From JAZKHE01 sp040385525 (lineage in GTDB: Bacteria; Bacteroidota; Bacteroidia; UBA4408), in assembly GCA_040385525.1 (NCBI GenBank), contig JAZKHE010000009.1, positions 124,001 through 188,000 of the forward strand: a stretch of 64,000 bases of DNA, written 5' to 3'. The position numbers and the translations under genes are program-made. Below the pieces are notes generated by a model. It was not told the origin of the DNA and did no database searches. It worked only from the letters and a program-made list of their open reading frames with translations. Below are positions 8,204 through 16,727 of this stretch, one piece after another. Within the stretch, counting starts at the first letter, position 1. Each line of letters begins with the position of its first letter.

Positions 8204-8926
8204 ATGAAAACGAAACTTAAATCGATAAAATTGCTTGTTGCATTACTATTAAGTACTGCATTTTTAACTTCGTGTGTAGACGAACCACCACCAACAAAAA
8301 CTTTAATGCAAGGCAATTGGGAGCTTACAGCGGCTACTGACACTGCTGGTAACGACATTATGAATAAAGTTGCATTTCCAGTTACTGTAATGCAATTAAC
8401 AGATGATAATGGTATGTTGGGAACGATTGGTCCTAAATTTATGTACTTAGTTTATGGAGGCGGTAAATGGACAACTTTATCAGCTAAAATGGGACAAGTT
8501 TTTGATTATGCCAACTTACGTTTTAATACAGGTGAGTATTTTGTAGAATCAGGTACTGTTGAGCGTTTTACTGTAGAAGGTAAATTACAAGCTACTGCTA
8601 TTGCTGGAGGTGTATTATCTGATTTACTACAAATTTTAAATATTGGCAATGGTTGGTTGCAGCAAACTGTTTACCACAAATTTATTGGCGTAAAAGTTAG
8701 TTTTCCGCAAGATGAAACAGGTAAAGGTACGCGTGGCGAAAACGATGTATATGATACTATGATTTGGGAATTTGACGACGAAACACAAGCCGTTTATAAT
8801 TACAAAGATGGACAAGGAAATTATGTCTTATGGCAAGGTTGGCCAGTTGATGGCTTTACAAGAGGAACTTTTACTTGGACAAAACGTACTGAAAGTGTAA
8901 ACGAAGTAGTGCAAGAAAATTTATAA
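8204..8926 (+). CDS. lipoprotein of unknown function
   Basis: A 240-residue protein with a type II signal peptide: basic start, hydrophobic core, and lipobox LTSC with the lipidated Cys at residue 24, followed by DEPPP. The rest is rich in beta-strand patterns and begins with LMQGNWELTAATDTAGN, a start often seen in lipocalin-like Bacteroidota lipoproteins. It ends with an MIWEFDDE strand and a TFTWTKR strand. No catalytic motif is visible and no family name can be given with confidence. It stands alone between the PorE-like operon (divergent) and a response regulator (convergent), with a strong hairpin terminator directly downstream. Confidence 0.7.
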   Translation: MKTKLKSIKLLVALLLSTAFLTSCVDEPPPTKTLMQGNWELTAATDTAGNDIMNKVAFPVTVMQLTDDNGMLGTIGPKFMYLVYGGGKWTTLSAKMGQVFDYANLRFNTGEYFVESGTVERFTVEGKLQATAIAGGVLSDLLQILNIGNGWLQQTVYHKFIGVKVSFPQDETGKGTRGENDVYDTMIWEFDDETQAVYNYKDGQGNYVLWQGWPVDGFTRGTFTWTKRTESVNEVVQENL

Positions 8927-8950
8927 TTTGATTTTTATATAAAAAGGAAG

Positions 8951-8985
8951 TCCCGTTTCGATTATAATTGAAACGGGATTTTTTT
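8951..8985. terminator. bidirectional rho-independent terminator
   Basis: A 9-bp perfect stem (8951-8959 with 8970-8978) around a 10-base AT loop is followed by seven T on the plus strand. It lies 25 bases after the lipoprotein stop. The response regulator ends on the opposite strand inside the T-run, so the same hairpin can end both transcripts. Confidence 0.85.
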
Positions 8986-9361
8986 ATTTTAAGATTTTTT
9001 TAATTTCTGAAAGTAAATTTTCAACTGGTACTGGTTTTATTAAAGTGCTAGTGTTTGATATTTCTTTGTTTAGCTCATCCATTATCATTGCAGAATTTCC
9101 TGTTGTAAAAATAATGGGTGTGTTGCCTAATTTTCTTAATTGTTTAGCAACTTCAATTCCATTGCCATCGTTTTTTAATCGAACATCTAACACGACTAAA
9201 TCTGGTAAATTTTCTGAATAAAATTTTAGCGCATCTTCTGCATTTGTAACGCAAGCCGTAACTGTATAGCCTTGCTTAATTAAGTACAAAGAATAAACTT
9301 TCGAAATAATTAATTCGTCTTCTACAATTAAAATTTTTTTTGGAGCAGTATTATTCGGCAT
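8984..9361 (-). CDS. single-domain response regulator
   Basis: A 125-residue protein consisting only of a receiver domain. The acidic pocket is Glu14-Asp15-Glu16 (ILIVEDE), the phospho-acceptor is Asp59 (LVVLDVRL), the switch residue is Thr86 or Thr87 (IIFTTG), and the conserved Lys is Lys109 in LIKP. There is no output domain, so it would act by protein contact or as a phosphorelay intermediate. No histidine kinase lies in the window, so its partner is elsewhere. A minus-strand TATATTTG element ends 13 bases before the ATG, suggesting its own promoter and a very short leader. Confidence 0.9.
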   Translation of the reverse strand: MPNNTAPKKILIVEDELIISKVYSLYLIKQGYTVTACVTNAEDALKFYSENLPDLVVLDVRLKNDGNGIEVAKQLRKLGNTPIIFTTGNSAMIMDELNKEISNTSTLIKPVPVENLLSEIKKILK

Positions 9362-9374
9362 AGTTTATTTTTAC

Positions 9375-9382
9375 CAAATATA
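9375..9382 (-). promoter_or_regulatory. -7 element (TATATTTG) of the response regulator gene
   Basis: Read on the minus strand this is TATATTTG, an exact match to the Bacteroidota TAnnTTTG -7 consensus. It lies 13 bases upstream of the start codon, giving a leader of only about 6-7 bases. No clear TTTG was found at the -33 position. Confidence 0.5.
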
Positions 9383-9423
9383 TAATTATTAAAAGCGTAA
9401 AAAAATTTAATTGTGTTAAATAA

Positions 9424-9453
9424 AAAAGAGAGTTCCGTTAAGAACTCTCTTTT
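9424..9453 (-). terminator. hairpin terminator of the DUF4476 gene
   Basis: A perfect 12-bp stem (9424-9435 with 9442-9453) encloses a 6-base loop. The stem begins with AAAA and ends with TTTT, so it gives a U-tract on either strand. It lies 24 bases beyond the stop of the minus-strand DUF4476 gene, which it most likely terminates. Confidence 0.75.
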
Positions 9454-9477
9454 ACTTAAAAAAATCACACTTATTTA

Positions 9478-10245
9478 CTAAACACCGCCAATGTAATTGG
9501 CCAGTTCTGTTATACTACTGTTAAAGTCGAATGCGCCATTAACAATGTAAAAATTTTGTTTGTCAATTGTTTTTGTATAAGCCATTTTAGAAAATTTTAA
9601 TCGGCTGCTTTCAAAATCAAACATTTCCATTAATTGTGCTACTTGATTACTAGTAATAGTATTACTCATTAAAGCTTGTTGTGCAATGCTTAACTTACTG
9701 CTATCAAAAGATGTGTTTGCTAACATTGTTTTTAAACTTATAAAAGCATTATTACTCATAACACTTGGCGCATAATAATTATTGTTGCTGCTATAACCAT
9801 AATCGGTATAATTGTTTGTGTATTCGTTTTCGTCGTTTACACAATCAGAATATTCATTATTCCAGTTGTTATTGTTGCACCCATTATTGGCAAACAAAGG
9901 CACTTGATTTACAATTGTAAAAGTTCTGTACGCATCAATCAACGAAAATACTTTTGCGCCAGCTGGTACCATAATAAAACCATTGTAAGCCATTACTTTT
10001 GTTGTAAGCCATGGATTGTATGGATTTTGAACTATTTTAAACACCTTTAATTTATGTTGACCTGGTCTAACATTATCAATTAACAAACTAGAGCCAGATG
10101 CAGGAAACGTTATATTATCTAAAACAGCATAAAAAGGTAAGTTATCATGCATTTTTAAATTTAGTTCGCTTAAAGCATAATTAGCTTTAACGTTTTGTGT
10201 TGCAAAAACTAGTATTACAGCACATATTGCAATTAGTTTTTTCAT
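9478..10245 (-). CDS. secreted DUF4476 protein with Asn/Tyr-rich linker
   Basis: The ATG at 10245 gives 255 residues and a signal peptide (MKKLIAICAVILVFATQNVKA). A purine-rich ribosome site stands just upstream, whereas the longer form would need a TTG. The first half is beta-rich (FYAVLDNITFPASG, DNVRPGQHKLKVFKI), reminiscent of a small PEGA-like domain. The middle is a low-complexity linker of Asn, Tyr, Glu and Asp flanked by two Cys. The C-terminal ~95 residues match DUF4476 (FDSSKLSIAQQ, SNQVAQLMEMFDFESSRL, then NFYIVNGAFDFNSSITEL). DUF4476 has no established activity. The gene stands alone, divergent from the S41 protease. Confidence 0.82.
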   Translation of the reverse strand: MKKLIAICAVILVFATQNVKANYALSELNLKMHDNLPFYAVLDNITFPASGSSLLIDNVRPGQHKLKVFKIVQNPYNPWLTTKVMAYNGFIMVPAGAKVFSLIDAYRTFTIVNQVPLFANNGCNNNNWNNEYSDCVNDENEYTNNYTDYGYSSNNNYYAPSVMSNNAFISLKTMLANTSFDSSKLSIAQQALMSNTITSNQVAQLMEMFDFESSRLKFSKMAYTKTIDKQNFYIVNGAFDFNSSITELANYIGGV

Positions 10246-10253
10246 AATTTGGG

Positions 10254-10260
10254 TCCTCCC
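10254..10260 (-). promoter_or_regulatory. strong Shine-Dalgarno-like site before the DUF4476 gene
   Basis: On the minus strand GGGAGGA stands 8 bases before the ATG at 10245. Most starts in this window have only A-rich leaders, as expected for Bacteroidota, so this match is unusual. It supports the inner ATG over the upstream TTG. Confidence 0.55.
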
Positions 10261-10375
10261 ATATTTGTTATAAATAGGTGCTTTCAATATCTGTGCCAAA
10301 AAATGATACTAATAAATGTTAAAGGATGTAGGTGATTCAGAAAAAAAATATTTAATTTACATTAAATTCATTTCT

Positions 10376-11971
10376 ATGAGACATTACTTCTTACTATTCG
10401 CTATTGTTCTTTTTTCGAACAACATTAAGGCACAAGATTTTAAAAACATAAATGCGCAAGCTGATAAATTTGGTTCGTTGCTGCAACTGATAAATTTTTA
10501 TTACGTTGACACTATTAATACGCCCAAAATTACTGAAGAAGCAATCGTTGCTATGTTAGAAAAATTAGATCCACATTCTATCTATATTTCTAAAAAAGAT
10601 TTAAAAGCAATGAACGAACCGTTAGAAGGAAACTTTGAAGGTATAGGAGTTCAGTTTAATATTTTGTACGATACAATTACTGTTGTTGCAACTATTCCAG
10701 GTGGCCCTTCAGAAAAAGTAGGAATACAAGCAGGAGATAAAATTGTTAAGATTGATACTATTAATGTTGCTGGAATAAAAATTAAAAACGAAGATGTAAT
10801 TAAAAAATTAAGAGGTGCAAAAGGAACAAAAGTTATTGTTTCTATGCAACGCAAAGGTGTTACAGAGTTACTTGATTTTACAATTACTCGCGATAAAATT
10901 CCTTTATATAGTGTTGATGCCGTTTATATGGCAGCACCAACTGTTGGTTATATTAAAGTAAATCGTTTTGCGCAAACCACTATGGATGAGTTTAGAGCAG
11001 GACTAAAAAAATTAAAATCTGCGGGAATGAAAGATTTGATTTTAGATTTACAAGATAATGGTGGTGGTTACTTAAACATGGCATTTGAAATGGCCGATGA
11101 GTTTTTAACTGAAAATAAAATGATAGTGTACACCGAAGGAATTAAGTCTCCAAAAAAATCGTATTCTTCAACAAAAAAAGGTGAATTTGAAAAAGGAAGA
11201 TTAATTGTTTTGGTTGATGAAGGTTCGGCTTCGGCTAGCGAAATTGTTAGTGGTGCAGTGCAAGATTGGGACAGAGGTTTAATAATTGGAAGAAGAACTT
11301 TTGGAAAAGGTTTAGTACAAAATCAATATCCATTGCCCGATGGTTCTGCAGTGCGCCTAACCATAGCGCGTTATTACACACCAGTTGGTAGAAGTATTCA
11401 ACGCCCTTATGGCGATGGAACAGAATCGTATTACAAAGATTTGTATTCTCGTTTTAAACATGGAGAATTAAACAATAGAGATAGCATTAAGTTTCCAGAT
11501 TCGTTAAAATACGTAACACCAAACCAACGTATTGTTTATGGTGGTGGAGGTATTATGCCTGATATTTTTGTGGGTTTAGACACAACAAAAAACTCAGCTT
11601 ATTTTGGTTCGTTAATTCGTAAAGGCGTTTTAAATCAGTTTTGTTTTAATTATGTAGATGCCAACAGAAATGATTTAAAGAAAAAATATCCTGATTTTGC
11701 GAGTTATAAAAAAGGTTTTATTGTTGATGATGCCTTCTTAAATAATTTAGCAGCAGTAGGAGAGAAGGAAGGAATTAAAAAAGACGAAGCTGAAATGAAT
11801 AAAATAAAACGCGAATTACAAATTCAAATAAAAGCAATTATTGCTCGAGATTTATGGAAAAGCGATGAGTTTTATGAAGTGTTTAACGAGCTAAACGAAG
11901 TGTATTTAAAAGCTTTAGAAACCTTTAAAACCGATTCATTTAAAAAGATGGGAATTGTAGAGAGTAAATAA
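10376..11971 (+). CDS. S41 family C-terminal processing protease (CtpA/Prc type)
   Basis: From the ATG at 10376 the protein has 531 residues and a signal peptide (MRHYFLLFAIVLFSNNIKAQ); an earlier ATG would place 20 charged residues before it. A PDZ domain (about residues 90-185) contains the ligand loop EGIGVQF and a GIQAGDKIV turn. The protease core has the Ser in GSASASE at Ser286 and the Lys in RTFGKG at Lys311. Their 25-residue spacing equals that of E. coli Prc Ser430/Lys455. It should cleave periplasmic proteins from their C-termini. A C-terminal extension of about 150 residues follows the core. The hairpin at 11995-12022 ends the transcript. Confidence 0.92.
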   Translation: MRHYFLLFAIVLFSNNIKAQDFKNINAQADKFGSLLQLINFYYVDTINTPKITEEAIVAMLEKLDPHSIYISKKDLKAMNEPLEGNFEGIGVQFNILYDTITVVATIPGGPSEKVGIQAGDKIVKIDTINVAGIKIKNEDVIKKLRGAKGTKVIVSMQRKGVTELLDFTITRDKIPLYSVDAVYMAAPTVGYIKVNRFAQTTMDEFRAGLKKLKSAGMKDLILDLQDNGGGYLNMAFEMADEFLTENKMIVYTEGIKSPKKSYSSTKKGEFEKGRLIVLVDEGSASASEIVSGAVQDWDRGLIIGRRTFGKGLVQNQYPLPDGSAVRLTIARYYTPVGRSIQRPYGDGTESYYKDLYSRFKHGELNNRDSIKFPDSLKYVTPNQRIVYGGGGIMPDIFVGLDTTKNSAYFGSLIRKGVLNQFCFNYVDANRNDLKKKYPDFASYKKGFIVDDAFLNNLAAVGEKEGIKKDEAEMNKIKRELQIQIKAIIARDLWKSDEFYEVFNELNEVYLKALETFKTDSFKKMGIVESK

Positions 11972-11994
11972 AATAATGTGATTTAATTTCAAAG

Positions 11995-12022
11995 ACCTCG
12001 TAATTTATTGCGAGGTTTTTTT
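11995..12022 (+). terminator. terminator of the S41 protease gene
   Basis: Stem ACCTCG/CGAGGT (11995-12000 with 12011-12016), extended by weaker pairs into the loop, is followed by TTTTTT. It starts 24 bases after the protease stop codon. Confidence 0.8.
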
Positions 12023-12039
12023 ATGCCATAAAATACAAA

Positions 12040-12105
12040 TACTAAAATCTAATTTCTAAAACCTAAATAACTAGTGCCTAGTGCCTAACTACTAATCCCT
12101 AAACA
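12040..12105. repeat. G-poor heptamer-like spacer tract
   Basis: This spacer is built of degenerate 'CTAATNC / CTAAACA' words (ACTAATCCCTAAACACTAAT) and is almost free of G on the plus strand. It resembles the spacers at 12985-13051, 16668-16727 and 52430-52572. It has no coding potential and its origin is unknown. Confidence 0.6.
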
Positions 12106-12894
12106 CTAATTCCTTAAAATAAACCAACTAACGTTTTGTGTATTGTCTTTAATTTGGGGTTGCGCTTCAATTAATTTTAGCTGTTTTGCTTTTTTTGTTT
12201 TAGAATCAATTTCAATTTTATAAAAGGTATTAGAGTTTGTTACTTTGCTTGTAGTGCGCACAGAATCGATAACAAAAACTTCTTTTGCTTTTAAATTAAT
12301 GGTTTTAGATTTAAAATTAGCTAATGTATTTCCTGTTGTAATAGAAAGTATTACTTTCTTTTTACTTGAATTTTGAATTTGAAAAACGCATAAGTAAGGC
12401 TTGTCGTAGTAAGGATTTTTTTTACGTTTTTCTTGTTCTTCCTTTTTTTGTTTTTCAGTAATCTCTTGTTTTAATTCTTCAGGAATTGAAATTCGAGGAT
12501 AACCATCGGGCTCACTCAAATCTTCAAAGCTTGTTCTTATACCGTCTAAATCGTATCTGCTTATTTCGTGGTAACGTTGAATGCCACCATCAGGAGCTGA
12601 AGTATATTCTGCTTTACTAACCTGTCCGTTTTTATAATAAATTAAAAATACAGAAGCATGTCCAGCAAAAGTACGTAAGCCATAATTAAAAAGCTCTTTT
12701 CCGTTTTTATCAAAAGCTTTTAATGAACCACTGCGCTTTTCTTTATCCCAGGTTTCAATGGTTGAAACAGTCCCGTTTTCGTGCAAACATTTTTTTATGC
12801 TGTTTTTTTGTGCGTCAGTTGTTGTGGTACAATTTTGTTGAGCAAAACAGAATTGAGAAAATAGTATTGATAAAAATAATATAAATGTTTTCAT
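12106..12894 (-). CDS. secreted protein with MORN/YwqK-like strands, function unknown
   Basis: A 262-residue protein with a signal peptide (MKTFILFLSILFSQFCFAQ). Residues about 35-115 show MORN_2/YwqK-like strand pairs (HENGTVSTIETWDKEKRSG, LKAFDKNGKELF, YYKNGQVSKAEY), a pattern seen in many Bacteroidota antitoxin-like or secreted proteins. A charged helix (EELKQEITEKQKKEEQEKRK) then links to a C-terminal beta region rich in Lys and Thr (about 165-262). No enzyme motif is visible. It is a single gene on the minus strand; a REP-like palindrome lies 16 bases upstream of its start codon. The exact family is not recognised. Confidence 0.65.
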   Translation of the reverse strand: MKTFILFLSILFSQFCFAQQNCTTTTDAQKNSIKKCLHENGTVSTIETWDKEKRSGSLKAFDKNGKELFNYGLRTFAGHASVFLIYYKNGQVSKAEYTSAPDGGIQRYHEISRYDLDGIRTSFEDLSEPDGYPRISIPEELKQEITEKQKKEEQEKRKKNPYYDKPYLCVFQIQNSSKKKVILSITTGNTLANFKSKTINLKAKEVFVIDSVRTTSKVTNSNTFYKIEIDSKTKKAKQLKLIEAQPQIKDNTQNVSWFILRN

Positions 12895-12910
12895 GATTTT
12901 TAATTTTATT

Positions 12911-12971
12911 TTGTCACTCTGAGGAACGAAGAGTCTTTATAAGTTAGATACTTCCTGCGTCAGCATGACAA
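12911..12971. repeat. REP-like intergenic palindromic element
   Basis: A ~61-bp element opening with TTGTCACTCTGAGGAACG and closing with the inverted arm CGTCAGCATGACAA. The two 21-base arms match at 16 positions when one is reverse-complemented, with about 19 bases between. Related arms occur at 16649-16669, 24395-24474 and 29991-30024. It has no gene. The form is that of REP-type elements, which are usually non-autonomous. Confidence 0.75.
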
Positions 12972-12984
12972 AAAGGAAAAAATA

Positions 12985-13051
12985 AATTCAAATATCTAAA
13001 TTCTAAACTCTATGCACTAAAGACTAGCGACTAATCACTTACGACTAATAA
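12985..13051. repeat. G-poor spacer tract
   Basis: A spacer of short CTAA/ACTAA words (for example GACTAGCGACTAATCACTTA) between the REP-like element and the stop of the large OmpA gene. It resembles the tract at 12040-12105 and has no coding potential. Confidence 0.5.
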
Positions 13052-16000
13052 TTAATTCTTCAAAAACCTAAACTCAGTTCTTCTGTTTAGTGCATGTTCT
13101 AATTCGGAGCAAGTAATATTGTTTGTGCACTGGTTTAAAATTTCTTTTTCGCCCATGCCTTTACTTTTTAAGCGTTCCGTTTTTATTCCTTTGCTTATTA
13201 AATAGCTTACAGAATTAGCTGCGCGTTTTTCTGATAAAGTTAAATTCGTAGCATCGTCGCCACGCGCATCGGTGTGTGCAATAATTTCTAGTTGCAAGGT
13301 TGGGTTTTCACTTAAAATTTGCGAGATGCCATCTAATTCAGTTTTTGCATTATTGTTTAGTTCTGCAGAAGCTAAATCAAAATAAATTTGTTTTTTAATT
13401 TTAAGTTCGTTGTTATCGTTGTTTTGAAACGTGTTTACTTTTAACGCAACATCATCGTTATTACTAAGTTCTTTCAAAACACTTAACTCACTTTTTAAGA
13501 ACGTATATTTAAAAGTTCCTTCGGGCGATTTTTGCATTTCGCTAATCTTATCGCCTTGCTTAGTGGAAATTGAAATTTTTAGAATTGATTTTAGTTTAGC
13601 ATTATTTTCTAATTCTAGTTGTAAGTTTTCTGTGCTTACATTTTTAACAGTAAAAATTCCATCCGTATTAGTTGATGTGTTTTGTTTTTTACCATCCACA
13701 TCGTTATACATTACTTTTTGATTGCTGATAGGTTTTTTAGTTTCAGTATCCGTTAATTTTAATTCGGTTGATTTTATAGTGTTTATGCTAACATCATCAT
13801 TAGTAATTTCGCTAAGCTTTATAAAATCGCTTGGTAAAAATGTATACTCAAAACTAGTTTGATTATTTTTTTTGATTTCGGTAATAGTAACTCCTTTTTT
13901 GTTAGAAACACGAATGCTGCTAATTGAATTTAGATTTTCATTTTTTTCGAGTTCGATAGCAAAGTTTTTTTCGCTAATGTTTTCTACTTTAAAAACGCCA
14001 TCGTTATTGGTAGAAGTATTTTGTTTTTTTCCATTAGCATCATTATAAATTACTTTTTGATTGCTAATTGGTTTTTGTGTTTCGGCCTCGGTTAGCTTTA
14101 ACTCAGTTGATTTAACAATGTTTAATTGCGTATCTGTATTTTCAATTTCAGACAATACAGCTAACTCATTAGGTAAAAAAGTATATTTAAAAGTGCCTTC
14201 GCTGTTCTTTTTAAGCTCGCTAATTTTTTTGCCTTGAGTTGTAGAAACAACGATGCTTTTTATTTGTATGAGTTTTTCATTTTTCTCTAATTCAATTTCA
14301 AAATTTTGTGTAGATATATTTTGAACTGCAAAAACACCTTCTGTGTTTGTTGATGTGTTTTGTTTTAGGCCATCAGCATCGCTGTATATTACTTTTTGAT
14401 TGCTGATAGGTTTTTGTGTTTCGACTTCGGTTAGTTTTAGTTCAGTTGATTTTATTATCAATGAAGGCTCTTCAACAACAGTTTGCGCAAAAGCTTTTAA
14501 TTCATAAGGTAAAAATGTAAATTGAAAAGTAGCTTCGTTTGGCAACTTAGTAAGTTCGGCTACTTTTTCACCATCTAAATTTGTTAAAATAATTTTTGTT
14601 AATCCATTTAATTTTTCGTTTTCAAAAATTGGAATTAGAATTCTTAAACTATCTTCAAACACAGCATCATTTAAACGAATAAATCCTTTATTATCAGAAA
14701 CGCTATAAGCATTAGTAGCTTTACTTGAGTAGCTTACTCTGCTGTCATTATACATTATTTTTATATTTTGTAAAGGGTTGTTTTTTTCGTCTTTTAAAAG
14801 CATTTTTGCATTTACAATAGTTTTGTCTGAAGAGATAGAGTCTTTTTTTGATGCTGTTTCTTTATTGGTTCTTCCGAAATCAAAAACAAAATAACCGTTT
14901 TCATTTTTTTTCAAGATGTAATCTTTATCATTGTCCAAATCTTCAATAAAAATTTTATCATTGTTCAAGCCTGTTTTAAAATATAATATCCATGATTTTT
15001 CAAGTTCGCTTTTTTCTATAATTTTTTCACTTAAGTGTAAAGCTCCAAATTGGTCAGTAGATTTTTTTGCAGCATCTATAAAATCATTGTTAGTTGCTGA
15101 TGGGATTTTTCTTTGGCGTGACTTGTTTTTGATTACATAACTTGTTATAATTTTTCCATTTTCATCTAAATGTCTCTTAAAGTATAGTTCGGTGTTTTTA
15201 ATTGGTGTTTTTTTGTTAACTATTGTATCTATAATGTAAAACTTAAGATTTGTGTTTTGAGAAATTATTTCGTTTTGTTTAACAATTTCTTTTTGAGACT
15301 GAAGACTTGTATTAAAAACAAAATAACCAGATGTATCTTTTTTAATAACTGATTTAGTGTTTTTTAATCTATCAATTACTAATAACTCATCAAGTGTATC
15401 TAATTGTTTTGTTTTTTCTAATACAATAAACGAATACAAATCATCTTTTTTATCGGGAAATGATTTATCTAAATTCCCAAAATTGTTGGTTGTGTGCTCA
15501 TAGAATCCAGCTTTTAATAGACTGACTTTTTTTGGTAACTTATAAAATATTTCGTTTAGCTGTTCAATGTCTTTTAAATTTAAGGTTTTTACATAAGCAA
15601 TGTTATTTACAATGGGCTTTTGTTTTGCATCATTGGTAACAAATTTGTAGTTGATTGAGTTAGATGAGTTTTTGTTAGCTGTACTTGTTGTTTTGTTTTC
15701 CTCTACATTGATTTTAGATTCTCTGCCAAAATCAAAAACAAAGCGATTGATAGAATCTTTTTTAAGGTAATATTCTTTGTTTTCGTCTTTATCAAAAACA
15801 ATAATGCTAGTTACAGTATCTAAATTTTTTGTAGGATTAATTATTAGCGACCACGATTTTTTCAAATCAGTTTTACTAATTAATTGCTCAGATAATGAGT
15901 AATTACCATAATTATCGGTTTTATCGTTATTGCCAATATTTTTTAAAAACTTTAAACTGGGTATATCGTTAGTAGAAATAAAGTTTAAAGTAGCAAGGCT

Positions 16001-16603
16001 TACTGGTGTTTGTTTTGCATCCGTTAAGTAAAATTTTAGGTTGGTGTTTTCTTTTTTTTCTATAGTTTGCTCTTCAATAATTTTTACTTCTATATAAAAA
16101 TTATATAAGAATTGATTAAATTCATTGCTAAGTTCAACACTAAGTTCTTTAGGATAAATGTATACGATTTTTTTAATTAAGACAGCTTTAAATTGTTCGT
16201 TTTTTTGTTTATTCCTTTTAATTTCTGTGCTTTCAATTTTACTCGTATTAGAGAAACTTAATTGAGAGAATCTGTTGCCATTCTTTTTTTTAGTTTTTAA
16301 ATTCTTTTGTTGAATTCTTTTGAAGTATCCATGATATGAGAAAATGAAATTGAGTTCATCATTGAAATCAGAAATATCAAATGATAAATCTTGCCAACCA
16401 TTTTTAAATAAAACTTGTTTATCATTTTTATAAACCTCTATAATTAAATTTTCTCTAAAATCTTGTTTAGATACTATTTTGGTCGTTGTGTCGTTTATTT
16501 GTTTTGAAGAAATAAGTACTTTGTTTTCAAGCTTTTGCCCCAAACTAATTTTAGAAATAAAAAGGAAACTAAAAACTAAAATTATAAACTGTATTTTTTT
16601 CAT
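13052..16603 (-). CDS. giant modular OmpA family protein
   Basis: An 1183-residue exported protein (signal peptide MKKIQFIILVFSFLFISKIS-LG). The body is a string of beta modules of about 110-130 residues. Three are closely alike and start near residues 718, 828 and 943 with KSTELKLTE-x-ETQKPISNQ and end in GTFKYTFLP. At least four more divergent ones precede them, ending in forms such as YFVFDFGR. The last ~110 residues are an OmpA domain (LQLEIIAHTDARGDDATNL, NRRTEFRFL) that should bind peptidoglycan. The modules resemble carboxypeptidase-regulatory-like repeats and probably form a long periplasmic or surface arm. The next gene is a short paralogue with one module and a nearly identical end. 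Confidence 0.85.
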   Translation of the reverse strand: MKKIQFIILVFSFLFISKISLGQKLENKVLISSKQINDTTTKIVSKQDFRENLIIEVYKNDKQVLFKNGWQDLSFDISDFNDELNFIFSYHGYFKRIQQKNLKTKKKNGNRFSQLSFSNTSKIESTEIKRNKQKNEQFKAVLIKKIVYIYPKELSVELSNEFNQFLYNFYIEVKIIEEQTIEKKENTNLKFYLTDAKQTPVSLATLNFISTNDIPSLKFLKNIGNNDKTDNYGNYSLSEQLISKTDLKKSWSLIINPTKNLDTVTSIIVFDKDENKEYYLKKDSINRFVFDFGRESKINVEENKTTSTANKNSSNSINYKFVTNDAKQKPIVNNIAYVKTLNLKDIEQLNEIFYKLPKKVSLLKAGFYEHTTNNFGNLDKSFPDKKDDLYSFIVLEKTKQLDTLDELLVIDRLKNTKSVIKKDTSGYFVFNTSLQSQKEIVKQNEIISQNTNLKFYIIDTIVNKKTPIKNTELYFKRHLDENGKIITSYVIKNKSRQRKIPSATNNDFIDAAKKSTDQFGALHLSEKIIEKSELEKSWILYFKTGLNNDKIFIEDLDNDKDYILKKNENGYFVFDFGRTNKETASKKDSISSDKTIVNAKMLLKDEKNNPLQNIKIMYNDSRVSYSSKATNAYSVSDNKGFIRLNDAVFEDSLRILIPIFENEKLNGLTKIILTNLDGEKVAELTKLPNEATFQFTFLPYELKAFAQTVVEEPSLIIKSTELKLTEVETQKPISNQKVIYSDADGLKQNTSTNTEGVFAVQNISTQNFEIELEKNEKLIQIKSIVVSTTQGKKISELKKNSEGTFKYTFLPNELAVLSEIENTDTQLNIVKSTELKLTEAETQKPISNQKVIYNDANGKKQNTSTNNDGVFKVENISEKNFAIELEKNENLNSISSIRVSNKKGVTITEIKKNNQTSFEYTFLPSDFIKLSEITNDDVSINTIKSTELKLTDTETKKPISNQKVMYNDVDGKKQNTSTNTDGIFTVKNVSTENLQLELENNAKLKSILKISISTKQGDKISEMQKSPEGTFKYTFLKSELSVLKELSNNDDVALKVNTFQNNDNNELKIKKQIYFDLASAELNNNAKTELDGISQILSENPTLQLEIIAHTDARGDDATNLTLSEKRAANSVSYLISKGIKTERLKSKGMGEKEILNQCTNNITCSELEHALNRRTEFRFLKN

Positions 16604-16648
16604 GAATTATTATTTTTTCTTTTTAAAGAGTTTATTTAGAATTAGACG

Positions 16649-16669
16649 CTTCTTTCATCAGCATAACAA
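16649..16669. repeat. single arm of the REP-like element
   Basis: The stretch CTTCTTTCATCAGCATAACA matches the right arm of the 12911-12971 element at about 17 of 21 positions. The other arm is missing or eroded. Confidence 0.5.
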
Positions 16670-16727
16670 ACTAACCACTAACCACTAATCTACTTTTTAC
16701 TTTGTACTCAGTACTTTCTACTTTTCC
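16668..16727. repeat. G-poor spacer with CTAACCA heptamers
   Basis: The tract contains consecutive CTAACCA heptamers (ACTAACCACTAACCACTAAT) followed by pyrimidine-rich CTTTNTACT words. It fills the gap between the two OmpA paralogues and belongs to the same class of almost G-free spacers. Confidence 0.55.

Noticed and set aside
12906..13051. Insertion sequence between 12.9 and 13.05 kb
   Set aside because: The palindrome is only ~60 bp, and neither a transposase nor a target duplication is visible; REP-like is the better description.
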